Notes under the pieces: model-generated
Told to the model about the DNA's origin: nothing
What the model saw: only the letters and a program-made list of their open reading frames with translations
Database searches by the model: none
Shown: positions 22,930-33,580 of the stretch, piece by piece
Position numbering within the stretch: position 1 is the stretch's first letter
Layout: every line of letters begins with the position of its first letter
Made by a program: the position numbers and the translations under genes
Assembly: GCA_035610365.1 (NCBI GenBank)
Contig: CM069433.1
Location: 55,232,487-55,296,486, forward strand
Direction: 5' to 3'
From: Aquatica leii
Taxonomy: Eukaryota > Arthropoda > Insecta > Coleoptera > Lampyridae
DNA length: 64,000 bases

Positions 22930-23100
22930 TAAACTGTGGGATGAACCAAATACAACTGGATATACATATATTTTCACCAGAAGAATGAATCAAAAATGTT
23001 TAGAAAACCTGCTTGGATCACGCAAATACTTTTAATCCCACTGCAACGCAACTTCAGAAAGCATTTAGAAAAATGTTTTGTGTAAAATAACACATTCAGG
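22930..23100 (+). pseudogene. P-element/THAP9-like transposase fragment
   Basis: Conceptual translation gives LWDEPNTTGYTYIFTRRMNQ followed by a LENLLGS block, and in a shifted frame NPTATQLQKAFRKMF. In P-superfamily transposases (P element, THAP9) a T/LTSRLNQ..LEN.F..IR segment followed by NP(S/T)..QF..AFR is found in the C-terminal half of the catalytic region. Here stops and a frameshift interrupt it. It lies about 0.65 kb upstream of a THAP-type exon (23748), but in the wrong order for one intact gene, so two remnants are likely. Confidence 0.55.
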
Positions 23101-23747
23101 AATAGGAAACGGGAATAGATATATAACATTTTTTTTAAAAATTTCTAATTATTTGATTTAAAAATGTTTATCAGTTCACACGTGTAAAATATATTAGAAA
23201 TTGGGTCAGAAAGAATTGAACGATACGACTTTTTGATATTTTAAATCTTATGAAAATGTATCTAAAGATATATTTGGCAATTTAAAAAAGCTGTCATATA
23301 AATGCGAATTTTGACGTTTTTATGTCATTTATATCCGAATAAACCCATAATTAAAAAATGTACAAAACTATTTTTTAATTTTAATTTCGTTCAAATACCA
23401 ATATAAATAAGATTTGCATTACTGCGTTCAGCTGATGTTTTCTGATCGTCGAGAAAGTATGGTCTGTTACTCTGTTAGAATCATTGAATAATAAATGTAA
23501 GAAGAAATGCAACTTAAGGGGCGATATCGTATCGACTGCTTGGATCGAGATGTAGAGGTCGCCACGTTTGTATTGGATCGAGATTTTTCAGTTCGTGCGT
23601 GTCTGTCGACTTCTAAACTTCGGTATTGAATTGAAAGTTTTTCTTGGGTTAACATTGCGATACGATTTTTAAAATTCTGGTAGTATTAATGTTTGTTTGA
23701 ACTTTTATTTAGTTTAAGTGTAAATATGTTTTTGATTTATTTTTAAA

Positions 23748-24018
23748 ATGGGAAAAGTTACAAATCACGGTTGTGTTTATATTAATTGTGAAAATAATAA
23801 TACCGAAAACAAAGGTACTAGTTTTCTTAAGTTTTTTATTAGTGATAAAGTGCGTGCTAAAGAATGTTAGAAAAACGGTGGAAATATAAACATTGCCACA
23901 ATGGACTTGGAAGATTTAAAACAAAAGAAGATTTGTGAGAAGCATCTTCGGAAATAATGTATAACAACAAAAGGAAATTTTAAACACACTGCAGTTCTTG
24001 TTCTACACCTTCAACCAG
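23748..24018 (+). pseudogene. THAP-domain exon (P-superfamily transposase or THAP gene), with two stops
   Basis: The ATG at 23748 opens a frame with GCVYINC (the C-x4-C half of the C2CH zinc-binding THAP module), then TSFLKFF. After an in-frame TAG (23868-23870) comes KICEKH (the C-x2-H half), followed by a TAA and a residual AVLVL segment. It ends at CCAG followed by GTAAAT, a plausible splice donor, as in first exons of P-type transposases. THAP modules bind transposon ends. Two nonsense codons make it a pseudogene. Confidence 0.65.
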
Positions 24019-24099
24019 GTAAATATTTTTAAATTTTTTTTTTCTACCAAACGTTTAAAAATGGTTTAAATTAGCATCGGAGAATAGAGAGAAACTTAA

Positions 24100-24175
24100 A
24101 ATAATTACTGTAAATCAGTAGCTGAGATCGCTATTATTTTCCACAATCAATGATCGCAATCATGGTATTTAGAAT
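24100..24175. repeat. GCGATC/ATTGTGGAAAA-type palindromic repeat, copy 1
   Basis: Interspersed short units (GATCGCTATTATTTTCCACAATC, then GATCGCAATCATGG) recur at about 25,070-25,200 and 29,220-29,355. Probably ends of related DNA transposons. Confidence 0.45.
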
Positions 24176-24179
24176 TAAT

Positions 24180-25060
24180 TAGTAATCGACTGTTGCTAAA
24201 AAGTCGCTCGTGTAAAGTTAGTCAGAAATCTAGCCATAAACATTCGATTTTCGTTTTCCGGGATACAATAACGTTTGGAGTATTGAAAATCAACATATCT
24301 AAGTATTTTTAAATATTGTTTCTAAACAATAAATTAATTAAAATTTGTTCAAATTTAGATTTAAAAATATTTACAAAAACTCACAGAAAATAGATACTCC
24401 TGTGATGTTTTTTCGACATGACGTGCTATTTGAATTCTGATGCAAACTTACGAACAAATAGTTTAAAGCATTAATAAACAATATATTAAAAAATAAGTGT
24501 TGTTCTTTCGTAAATTAAATGTTTCTATTTGAAATTGACCCTGAAAAGATTGTTGAGTAATTAGTCATAACTCGTGTTGATATTTGTCTCAAACATAAGA
24601 TTTATGTATTAAAAATAAATTTGCAATTTTTTTTCAAATACGTATTGTCATTTGTAGTTAATGCTTATTGTTTTTAACTTCCTGTGTTTTTATGATTTAC
24701 CTTGGTGTTTATATAAAGCTAGGTTTTTCCCTAAATGGTGAATGTGTGACACAAATTTTACAAACGTTCTTTCCTAGAAGAGTTTTCTAATTCTATTTGA
24801 AAAGAATGCATTGTTAAATTTCTGTAAACAAAAAAAATATAACTCAATGTTTAAATGCATGTTACTTTTTTATTAAAGAATCTGTATGTGGTTTAAAATT
24901 CTTACGAGGAAAAGAGCAAAGGGGTTATTTACCTACTTACACAAAATTTTACGATTTTCCGTGAACTACCTGCATACTTAAAGTTTATTATACATTTATT
25001 AAAGTAAATATTATAGTGTTATATTAGTCTTATTTGTTTATGCGATAATTAAAAGTATTA
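24180..25060. other. AT-rich DNA between two copies of the GCGATC repeat
   Basis: No gene. The interval 24,100-25,200 could be one non-autonomous element whose subterminal regions are the two repeat clusters. Confidence 0.35.
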
Positions 25061-25064
25061 ATTT

Positions 25065-25200
25065 CTTTTCCACAACCGCGATTGTTATTTTATAAGCGAT
25101 CAAAGATTGCGATCGTTATTGTACAGACGCTCGATATCGCGATCATTATTTTGCATAATGATCGATTCATCGTAATTGCATAATCGTTCTGGCCATTGCT
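25065..25200. repeat. GCGATC-type palindromic repeat, copy 2
   Basis: Contains TTTCCACAACCGCGATTGTT, GCGATCAAAGATTGCGATCG and CGATATCGCGATCATT in tandem. Confidence 0.45.
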
Positions 25201-25414
25201 TTAAATGTTTTTTGTTGATGTTGGCATATGTCGAATAAAAATATCGTTTTTGTAAATGTTAGGGCCGCGTTTCTTTAGCGCCTTGTCTAATAAATACTTA
25301 ATTTTAAAAAAAATAAAAAAAATTATAAACAAAATTCTTTTATGTTTATTTTAGCATGCTGAAAGCACTTCAATACAAATCCAACAATACATAAATAGTA
25401 GTTTATTTAACGAG

Positions 25415-25525
25415 GTCCTGTGTAAATTGGACGCTTTTTTTGCCAAGACGGCATTTTAAACCCGAACGAGGGTTTAAAAAGTCCTCGAGGGAAAAAAACG
25501 TCCAATTTAGACAGGAACGAGTTGA
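25415..25525. repeat. Foldback: inverted GTCCTGT..AATTGGACG / CGTCCAATTTAGACAGG
   Basis: The arms TGTAAATTGGACGCTTTTTT and AAAAAAACGTCCAATTTAGACA are inverted repeats enclosing a second, smaller palindrome made of AAACCC..GAGGGTTT. Nested inverted repeats like this fit two adjacent DNA-transposon termini or one foldback element. Confidence 0.65.
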
Positions 25526-25529
25526 ATAC

Positions 25530-26205
25530 AACATTTTATTGGTCGAACAGAGATTAGGAGGCCCACAAAGTCTCAAAATCTTTCAAAAATAATTTGACGT
25601 TTATGTTGACCAAAGTGCCAAAACTGTTAAAGACGGTTTACAATAGCGAAAAATTAAAATTTATGACAGTTAAGAACAATAAATATTTTTACAATTGTTT
25701 AAAAAAAATCGCAAAAATTTTGAAAATACTAATACTAATTGCATTTTCAAAACTTTATTTTTAAAATACTAACAACTTAATTTTTTTTTTACTTTTTGGG
25801 CTTATTTAGTATAATTTTTTACAGAAGCTGTAATTGGTAATATGAACATCAACCTAAGATACTCAAATGTAGTAGTTTCTCAAACATATGGAAGAAAACG
25901 TCGATTGTTATTTATTGATGACGATCGTGAAGACGAATAAATTTATTCTTTCTACAGCTCCAGTTCGCTAAACGAAGGTATAAGTAGACAAGCAATAATA
26001 CGTAATTTATTTAATATATGTTTTATAGTTGAAGATACGTCCTATAATATTTTGAAGATACCGGAACGAAGCGTGTTCTCAAATTCGTCAAGCCGTTAAG
26101 TTTTGACTAAACTACGCAACATAGTGATACAAATGGATTCTTCGTCAAAAATCCTTTTAAGGGATGAATTGGTCAATTATTCTTTCAGAAATTTAACATT
26201 AATTT
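25530..26205. other. AT-rich DNA with one short acidic ORF
   Basis: A 33-codon frame at about 25,841-25,939 (plus) ends RRLLFIDDDREDE and stops. It resembles the acidic N-termini of some transposon proteins but is too short to assign. Confidence 0.25.
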
Positions 26206-26259
26206 TAATTTAAAATTATTTAAATTACCAGTCCACTAATAACAAATTCGTTTACATAT

Positions 26260-26294
26260 GTTTCGAGCTTTAAAATAAAGATGCTCATCTTCAG
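26260..26294 (-). ncRNA. Hammerhead-like motif of the second PLE
   Basis: On the minus strand CTGAAGATGAGC, a 14-nt loop, then GCTCGAAAC. It has the same 35-nt length and layout as the motifs at 7090 and 9301, but both stem strands have changed together (GAGC/GCTC versus GGTC/GACC). This covariation supports a real RNA helix. Confidence 0.55.
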
Positions 26295-26337
26295 AAAAGT
26301 CTACAAAAAATATTTACAACTTTTTTAAATACAAAAA

Positions 26338-26535
26338 ATGTCATCAACATATCTTTTCCAAAATATTATTTTTTGTAAGAAAATTTGGTGTTCAGAAATA
26401 TATTTACTTTCTAAATTGTTTAAGAAGATTTCAGTAAAAATAAGTGATAAATTTGATAATCAATTTTTTAAACAAAATCTAGGTCTTTCAATGGGTTCTC
26501 CTTTATCACTTTTCTCAATTTTTTTAAGAAATTAA
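26338..26535 (+). pseudogene. PLE reverse transcriptase fragment
   Basis: The frame contains FFKQNLGLSMGSPLSLFSIF, matching the PLE motif-B region (normally Q..GLPMGSPLSP.LA). The Pro of GLPMG is Ser here and the frame stops shortly after. Motifs A and C are absent. It lies between inverted repeats of a degenerate PLE. Confidence 0.7.
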
Positions 26536-26589
26536 GTAAAGGTAACGATTTCAAGATTTTTTTTCTAATGAAATATTTATTTAATTTTT

Positions 26590-26880
26590 AAGCTACTTAA
26601 AGGTAGTAAAAATAAAGCTATTTTTAAGCTGTATAGTTGTTTCTGAAAAATGGTTTACAGTTCCTTTAGAGCTTCTTTAAAGCTTTGCTAGTACCACAAA
26701 GAGCTGTATAAGCCCAATTTTAATGCATTAAAGGAGCTTCCTAACAGCAACATAACTGCGGAATTTTTAGCTACTTAAACGCTTCATGGGGGTTTTAGTT
26801 TTTTCACAAACCACTTAAAAGTGTTCTAAAGAGTAACTTTAAAAGCTAAAGTAGTTATAAAAAAGTCGGTTTTAGCTGCA
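26590..26880. repeat. Cluster of AAAGCTNCTTTAAAG-type short repeats
   Basis: Six or more imperfect, partly palindromic units (GCTACTTAAAGG, GAGCTTCTTTAAAGCTTTG, AAGGAGCTTCCTAAC) occur in about 290 bp inside the second PLE. Probably a nested miniature element. Confidence 0.5.
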
Positions 26881-27219
26881 ATTTGCTCACTGGGAAATTC
26901 TTGAATTACTAGAGTTCATTTATATTAAAATATCAAATACAAATTTTTTGTTGAACTAGCAAACCAATTTCAATTACGATTTTAAACTTAAATTTTTTTA
27001 GATTTGTTTCTAAATTGCACCATCTTCCTTTTTTAAAATAATTAACATTTAATATTTTGTAAAACTTACATTTTTTTAATTATCTAGTTACAAATTTTCA
27101 GATTTGAGATTGTTCGAAAAAATGTAAGTTAAAAAACTTTTTGTAATCTTAACTTTTTATAAGTTTTATAATTTATTATTGGTGGACTGGTAATTTGAAT
27201 AATTTTAAAAATTGACGAA

Positions 27220-29215
27220 TAATAACAATAAATCCTCATAACAATTTTCTTTTAATTTAATTTCCATTGTTTTAGTTATTTCTATGTTTTCGATTTATAT
27301 TTTACAAAAATCAATAAATATTTGAATATACATATTTTTTTGTTTTCTTAAATATAAAGCATGATATTGTTTAAGTTTATTTGACATTGACTTGTGTCGT
27401 AACAATACAAGCTATTGTTTATGATATTAACCTGTTTTGAACAGGTAAACGGTAAAGTAAACACAAATATAAGAAAAGGTTTTAACTGGTACTTCATAAG
27501 AAATAAGTAAGTTCGCAAAATAAAAACCACGATTTTGCAGATGGCAGCAGGTCTTAGTCTATTAGTTTATGAAAAGAGGGGGTACAGACGGGTAAAAAAA
27601 AGAGAAACAAGAGAGATAAAACTACAGTACGATTTTTAACATACTAGTTGCGTCTCTTCTTAAATTATTACTCAATGGTTAGAATGTAAATTTAATACTA
27701 GTGGTTCCTCATAATCGCATACGCTCGAAACTTTCCACTCGTATCAAATTTTCAGTCCAACATAGTTTTTTTTTCTTAAATAATCAGATAGATCTATGTA
27801 AAAACTTTTAATTATACAGTCTAATACAATTTTCCGGAAATAAACTGTGTAAAAGGTTCTTTTGATTAATCTCTAAACGTTTTATTTATAGAAGTTTTGG
27901 TACGTGTTTCTTAGTACTGAATAATGATATTTAAATTTTTTTAATTAATTTTATATATGTACTTTGCTGTAAGCTGTAAGTAGCAAAGAATGTAAAATTC
28001 AACTCAGAAAAGAAGTAGACCACCACGTTGTGCTTATAAACCTAAAAGCAGTACATGCATTATAGATCAAATGGTAGTATCTTTATGACACTAGGTAGAT
28101 GCTGCCTGCGCATTTTTACATGTATGCTGCTTTATTTATCATTTTTGCTAGTGTTGGATCTGCTCTTCTGAGAAATAGAAAATTTGTTCTACAACGTAGT
28201 TATAATTTAACCTTCCGGTAAGAGAAGCTAATCACCCACAACTTGGCTGTAGTTTTATAAGACAACGTTTCGTTACGTTATTGTGCGCACTTTATCACGG
28301 CTACTATTTTAAAAAAAAATATAAACGTAATTATGTGTCATCTATTTAGATAACACATAAAAATAGGTCTGTATGAAGTTGTCACAAACTTAAAATTAAA
28401 TAAATAAACAAACAATGACAAATAGTGTAATAATAAAATACAAACAGGAAACATCTACACAGTACAAAAACATCATCTAACCGAGTTATCACAGAAAGCT
28501 ATCACGATTAACAGCATAAGCAATGGTGTAATCCAATGCTTAAGAGGGGGCTCCACAGCACGAATTCCTCGAGATGGCGCCACTGGTGAAATCAAATGTG
28601 ATTTTAAATCATCTTTTTTAGCCTTATAACGCAAAATTTTCATAAAAACTAAAGCTTACTTTAAAGACTGTTCTTAGCTTTTGGGGCTAACACTGTTTTT
28701 ATAGAAATAGTAGTTAGAATAAGACCACAATAAATTATTAAATATTGAAAATTTCGAATTTTTTTTTTACTTTACGTAATTTAAAATTGTATCATCCCCT
28801 GCCAAATTTAGCGGTTTGTAACATATTTCAAGCTACAGTGCTAATTTTGCTTATTAACGCTACAAATCAAAATAAACTAGTTAAATTCATTGCAGAGCGA
28901 ACCTAGCGGTATATTTGTAGAAGTAAAGCTGTATAAAAGTTCAACTACTTCTCGAAGGGAGCGCTGTAAATTGGATGTACCTATCTATATTTTATTTCAT
29001 GATTTTTACTGCATCAACTTCCGCTCCTTAGTGATAAACAATGTATTATTGAGATAGTATTACTATGTATTATGTTTCATTTGTTTGTAGAAGTGTAGAT
29101 ATATGAGAAATAATTTAAATTTAAATTTACGGCCTACAAACTAGTAATGACATTAAAATTAAACTTCATTATTGCCAAAATGCTTTTAAGAAAATATAAA
29201 CAAGTTTTGTAAAAC
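27220..29215. other. AT-rich DNA, no gene recognised
   Basis: Short frames only. Around 28,540-28,575 a brief GC-richer patch (CTCCACAGCACGAATTCCTC) stands out without a match. Confidence 0.45.
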
Positions 29216-29219
29216 ATTG

Positions 29220-29360
29220 CAGCCTCTTCCAAAAACCGATCGCAATCACAATCGTGGATCATAAAAAATTGTCAAAATCATCGATTGCCTATAAAATAAC
29301 TATCGTAAACATCGCTCGCTTATAAAGTAACAGTAGCGATTGTGGAAAAAAAGCAATTGC
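29220..29360. repeat. GCGATC-type palindromic repeat, copy 3
   Basis: Contains CCGATCGCAATCACAATCG and GTAGCGATTGTGGAAAAAAAG. It is related to the repeats near 24,100 and 25,065. Confidence 0.45.
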
Positions 29361-29369
29361 TCTTAATAG

Positions 29370-30120
29370 TCATAAAAATTAAAACAAACTAGCGCGAAAT
29401 GACCTTAGGAGCGACACACAGATGTTCATTAGTAAGAATACTAGAAAAGAAATCATATTTTCTGACTACTTTAAAAACGGATTACTTCTCTCATTTACAA
29501 AAAGTAATATGGTTTTACCTAAAATATTTACTTTAACTTTAATGAAATGTATAATAAGGTAATTCCTTTTTAGTACGTTTAGTACTGACAAAATCATAGA
29601 ACTTTCTTTTTAAAAGCCAGTGAGCATTAAAAATTTTTGTGAGCGTGTACTGTATTCTTGCATAATTTATAATCAAAGTCATGTGTCATATCGTATTCTT
29701 CTACTATGCATAAGATAAAGAGGTGGTAGTAGTAACATTCCGGTGTAATCAAAAACAATTTTTATTTGTTGTGTAAGTTGATCCTCAAACAATTTGTGAG
29801 CGTGTACTGTATTCTTGCATAATTTATAAAGGATTTGCTAACGATAGAAGTAAGATTTAGACAATAGAAACAAATTTTGATTTGTTGTTTTTTTAAACAT
29901 AGTGCGGTAATTACGTAATGAAAGTTTATGATACCAATAGTATGCATAGGCGTTATACATTTCCAAATTTAAACATTTTGGCAGAGTGGCAAAATTCTTG
30001 AAAATTTGATACAAAGAAATTTTGTAGAACATTTTACAAGAAAATTTAAAATTTGTAAGAATTAACGGCCAATTATGGTGTCAAGCGATTTAATTTTAAT
30101 CCTTTAGTATAGGTAAATAT
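29370..30120. other. AT-rich DNA with a short internal duplication
   Basis: TTGTGAGCGTGTACTGTATTCTTGCATAATTTATAA occurs twice (about 29,637 and 29,796), a direct repeat about 160 bp apart. No gene. Confidence 0.5.
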
Positions 30121-30125
30121 AACGG

Positions 30126-30520
30126 CCGTTGCCGATGGAACGTGATCGAAACGGTCCTATAAGACACAGTATGTTGCTTCTTCTGGTGTGGCATGTATTG
30201 TTGGTGCCAACACTGTTAAATTATTATTTGTCGCCGTTAGAAACAAATGTTGCCCTGTGTGGGAAAGGGCAAAACCAAGAAATACATATTACAGTGGGCG
30301 AACACAAATGTTACAAAAACTGATCAAGAACATCTAGGGCAATGGAATTTGACATCATATTAGAGGGTTTTAAGCGTACTGTGGAAATAGTAGTGTCTGC
30401 AAAAACTTGTGTGCAGATAAACCATGCGGGAATGACATTTTAATTAAAAAAATTGAATACAAGAATCATCTTTCCAATTCTACAATTGTAAAAACGATTT
30501 CTGCTCCGGACACAAAGCCT
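30126..30520 (+). pseudogene. Mutator-like transposase-domain fragment (decayed)
   Basis: The frame from 30126 reads VADGT, a TGA where Trp is expected, then SKRSYKTQYVASSGVACIVG and VRNKCCPV. In another frame HKCYKN appears, then AMEFDIILEGFK, and later a KKIEYKNHL-like piece. This order (DGTW..RSY, S.SG...IG, V.NK.C..C, HKCYKNW, AMEADII.EGF, then a VEKIECKNHL-type segment) is that of the Mutator-like transposase domain proteins common in arthropods and cnidarians. The DNA is broken by a nonsense codon, several frameshifts and at least one deletion. No terminal repeats were identified. Confidence 0.6.
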
Positions 30521-30589
30521 TAAGGTGGCTTATACAAGGTTGATTCGCATTTATACGCCGCCAGATAGCGACTCTATTTGCAAGTAAAC

Positions 30590-31350
30590 ATTTATGTGAT
30601 AATTATTTAATTTTTCCATGAGAATTGAATTCATGCGGAATCGCGCAGAGTCGGAATTGTACGTTTTAAGTCGTTACAAAATTGCATACGCGCGTGTTCT
30701 CAAATCAAAAGTTGCATTTTTGATTTTGACAGCGATCCATATTCATATGTCCTTGCTTCGTTCTTTTTTTGTCTATCTAGGGTTTTTTCTGTAGTGTTTT
30801 TCGTTTTTTTTATGATTGTGCATCCTTATACTTAAAAAAAACAGTCTTTTTCAAGACTATACAGTAATTTTATACTTCGCGATGTAAGTATTATTATAAA
30901 CGCATTTACCGAACATGGTACGTAACGTATTCGGCCCTAACTTCGACACGACTTTTGACATGATTTTATGCACAGATTTCGGTATTATAACATTGTTTCG
31001 AGAAAATATGTATTTTTTACAAACTGGCCACTTATAATATACTAGCTATAAAAGATCTAAGATGGTAATTTTTACATGTATTTAAATATAAAAGTTGGAA
31101 AAAATATGAGCACCGAAACCTTACATTTAAGTACATGTAAAGTGAATGTTTCGGTATTCTAGTTTTTTTAAATTGTATAATGTACTATGCATGGTACCTA
31201 CATTTATTTAATTTACAAAAAAACCTTAGTAGTTTTTGAGTTGCCAAAACAATTTTATATATACAAACAATATAAAAAAATGTGTGTCTTCCATTGACAG
31301 AATTACCGAAAGTTATTACATTTATGTGCCTACTTCAATTAGCAAATAGT
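30590..31350. other. AT-rich DNA, no gene recognised
   Basis: Nothing beyond chance frames. Confidence 0.45.
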
Positions 31351-31353
31351 TAG

Positions 31354-31360
31354 AAATCAC
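31354..31360. repeat. 7-bp target duplication (AAATCAC), left
   Basis: Identical to 32236-32242, directly flanking the inverted-repeat element. Confidence 0.85.
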
Positions 31361-32235
31361 CGTTGACTGAAGAAATGTATAAAGACTCGCAAGGCTCATG
31401 TTAAAAATGGTGATTTAAATCATTAAAAATCGATTTTTGTACTCTAATAAAGCGATTTTTACAATCTATTTTTCTAGCCAATTTTTTTTAATTAATTGAT
31501 TCAAAAATGGAATCGATCGAACATCGCTTTATGGAAGTATAATTATTCTGCAATCAACAAAAATGTAAAAACAAAAAACTCATAAGTAAATAATCAAATC
31601 GCCAAGTGAACAATAATTTAAAATAGCAGATTACAAATTCAAAACCGCCGGCGGTAATTTGATACTTGCACAAGAAGCAAAACAGAATTTTTGTTATGTT
31701 TATAAATGTATATAACTGTTTTATCGTGTTTTGCAGTTGATAATATTCTTTAAAAGGTGACTACAAAAGCGATTACCAAATCGGTTTTCCGTTCAATTAA
31801 AACTTTTTAACTTGATTTGCTAATAAAGATTACACCAATTTTCAATAAAATTGTGAATTTGAAACGGCGTTTTAGTTTTTTTTTATTAGGTGTAGCACAC
31901 CGATACATCGCAAGTTGGTCCCCTAATTCATAAAAAATAAACTAGAATTCCCATCATTAATGGTATCTCTTGGTAGATGTTTGGGTAAACCCGATTTATT
32001 TAAATCATCATCCTTTGAACTGCAAAGAGAGCGGTATGACTAAGCGTAGCCACTTTTCGATGCGTATACATACGATGCAAACACTACAACTGACTACAAC
32101 TTCTAGCAATGAACTGAAATCTCGGATCCTAAATATACGGTGGCGCCCCCTATATCTCGGATCGTGCGGTGACTACGATTTTTACCTTATTTTTACCATA
32201 AGGCTGCGAGTCTTTATACATTTCTTCAGTCAACG
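31361..32235. mobile_element. Non-autonomous TIR transposon (family 1, 875 bp), candidate P superfamily
   Basis: It begins CGTTGACTGAAGAAATGTAT and ends with the exact reverse complement. The terminal repeats are identical over 31 bp and the insertion is flanked by AAATCAC on both sides. The interior is homologous, in inverted orientation, to 42,240-42,840. It lacks a transposase. It carries one ORF (31970-32314) of uncertain meaning. The perfect repeats and target duplication suggest a relatively young insertion. Assignment to the P superfamily rests on the THAP exon in the related copy and the 7-bp duplication, and is tentative. Confidence 0.88.
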
Positions 32236-32314
32236 AAATCACTACACCACAGTCATAACTCAAAAACATTTTGTGCTCTTCGCCATCTGTTCGCAAATTG
32301 CTGCACTATATTAA
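31970..32314 (+). CDS. Repeat-borne ORF (114 codons), probably not a gene
   Basis: The frame begins MVDVWVNPIYLN and includes NCKESGMTKRSH and SNELKSR. It starts inside the family-1 element and runs past its right end at 32235. The other copy of the repeat has a parallel open frame (42259-42465, minus) with NCKESGITKRSH and SNELKSR in register. There is no known domain, and the peptide changes freely between the copies, which argues for chance openness of a non-coding repeat. Confidence 0.2.
   Translation: MVDVWVNPIYLNHHPLNCKESGMTKRSHFSMRIHTMQTLQLTTTSSNELKSRILNIRWRPLYLGSCGDYDFYLIFTIRLRVFIHFFSQRNHYTTVITQKHFVLFAICSQIAALY
32236..32242. repeat. 7-bp target duplication (AAATCAC), right
   Basis: Matches 31354-31360. 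Confidence 0.85.
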
Positions 32315-32780
32315 GGTAAAATTACACGATAACTGAAACTTGGCTAAAATTTCAACTAAAACATAAACAATTACAAATACATATACAATTAGTTGAAAAT
32401 AAAAGTGTCTTGTCATTCTATATAGTATTCCAAATGACAAGACACAAACTTTATTATTGTAAATTAATTGATGTTTAATTTATTTGCGTTTGTAGTAGCG
32501 TTGAAAAATTAAATTTTATTATAACTCTATAAATTATATGTCTCATCACAGATAATAATACAATGAAACTAGTGTATGCATTATTATTTATTAAAAGTTT
32601 CATATTTTTGAATTGTTTACGTTTGAAATTTTGCCGCGCATAGTGCCATGCATACCCCACCTTAAGAATGTTTGCTGTAATAAAAATCCCTTGATAGAAG
32701 CATTTAGCTTGCTAACTGATATAACTATCGCAAAAATGATAGTCGTGCGATAACGAACATTCTCAAGAGAATAATCGCAA
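32250..32780. other. AT-rich DNA, no gene recognised
   Basis: No conserved motif seen. Confidence 0.45.
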
Positions 32781-32794
32781 TTACCACTAAACTT

Positions 32795-32945
32795 TTATAA
32801 TTTTTGCGCCACCTGGCTTTCAATAGTGTAACTTCTTTATTCGTAAAAAATTGCAGCTTTTACACATTTTATAATATTTTTTGTTGCGCTACCTGGCTCA
32901 CAGTAGTATAACTTTTTAATTTTAATAACTTCACCGTTAAAGCAG
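32795..32945. repeat. Two-copy tandem repeat (GCGC(C/T)ACCTGGCT core)
   Basis: TTTGCGCCACCTGGCTTTCAATAGTGTAACTT is repeated about 80 bp later as TTGCGCTACCTGGCTCACAGTAGTATAACTT, each preceded by TTTATAAT. Function unknown. Confidence 0.65.
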
Positions 32946-33580
32946 CACCTACTAGAGATTACACTCTAAGTGTAAATATGGCCGACGAGACCCCGCTCTT
33001 AAGTTATTTGTATCAGTATTAAAATTTACATTATTGTTATTTAATGATGTAAATCATTTTAACTATCAACCATTTGTTTTTGTTCTACTTCTAACACTGC
33101 ACGGTTTGAAAAATCAAAATTGTGGTCTGTATTAATGTGATGTACAGCTACAGCTGATTAAGTTTTTTGTTTTTACAGTCGTATAAATGGTTTTTTTTAC
33201 GATTTTTTGTTTTTTGTTTTATATGTCTTATGTAACATTTGTTGCAATCGTTACATTCAATATATATACAACTAGTTTAATTTTTTATTTTATATTTATG
33301 TAAAATTTCAGTTAGGGGTTACGCTAGAAGGGTTCATTGAAGCTGGTATATTGTTAGTATTGTTAGTCTTAGATAATAATTTTGCTATAATAATTATTAC
33401 GTTTTAATGTTTTTTAGAATCGTTAAGTTTTTTTTCTTGAAATGATGGACTACTGAAACTCATAAGCTTATTTTTCATTGAATTAATTTTATTAATTTTC
33501 TGGCAATGTGGGTATAGATACTTAAAATTTCTATTGGATGCAATAACTTTGGTGTACCAATCTGTTAAGATCTTATCCAT

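Larger units (their letters stand above)
26208..27213 (+). mobile_element. Second Penelope-like element, internally deleted
   Basis: Inverted ends of about 40 bp (26,208-26,249 and 27,170-27,213) share AAATTACCAGTCCAC. The left end carries a hammerhead-like core, and an RT fragment lies inside. As in the element at 7014-9454, the 5' repeat holds the hammerhead-like motif antisense to the RT. Only about 1 kb remains, so most of the RT and the GIY-YIG nuclease are gone. Confidence 0.7.
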
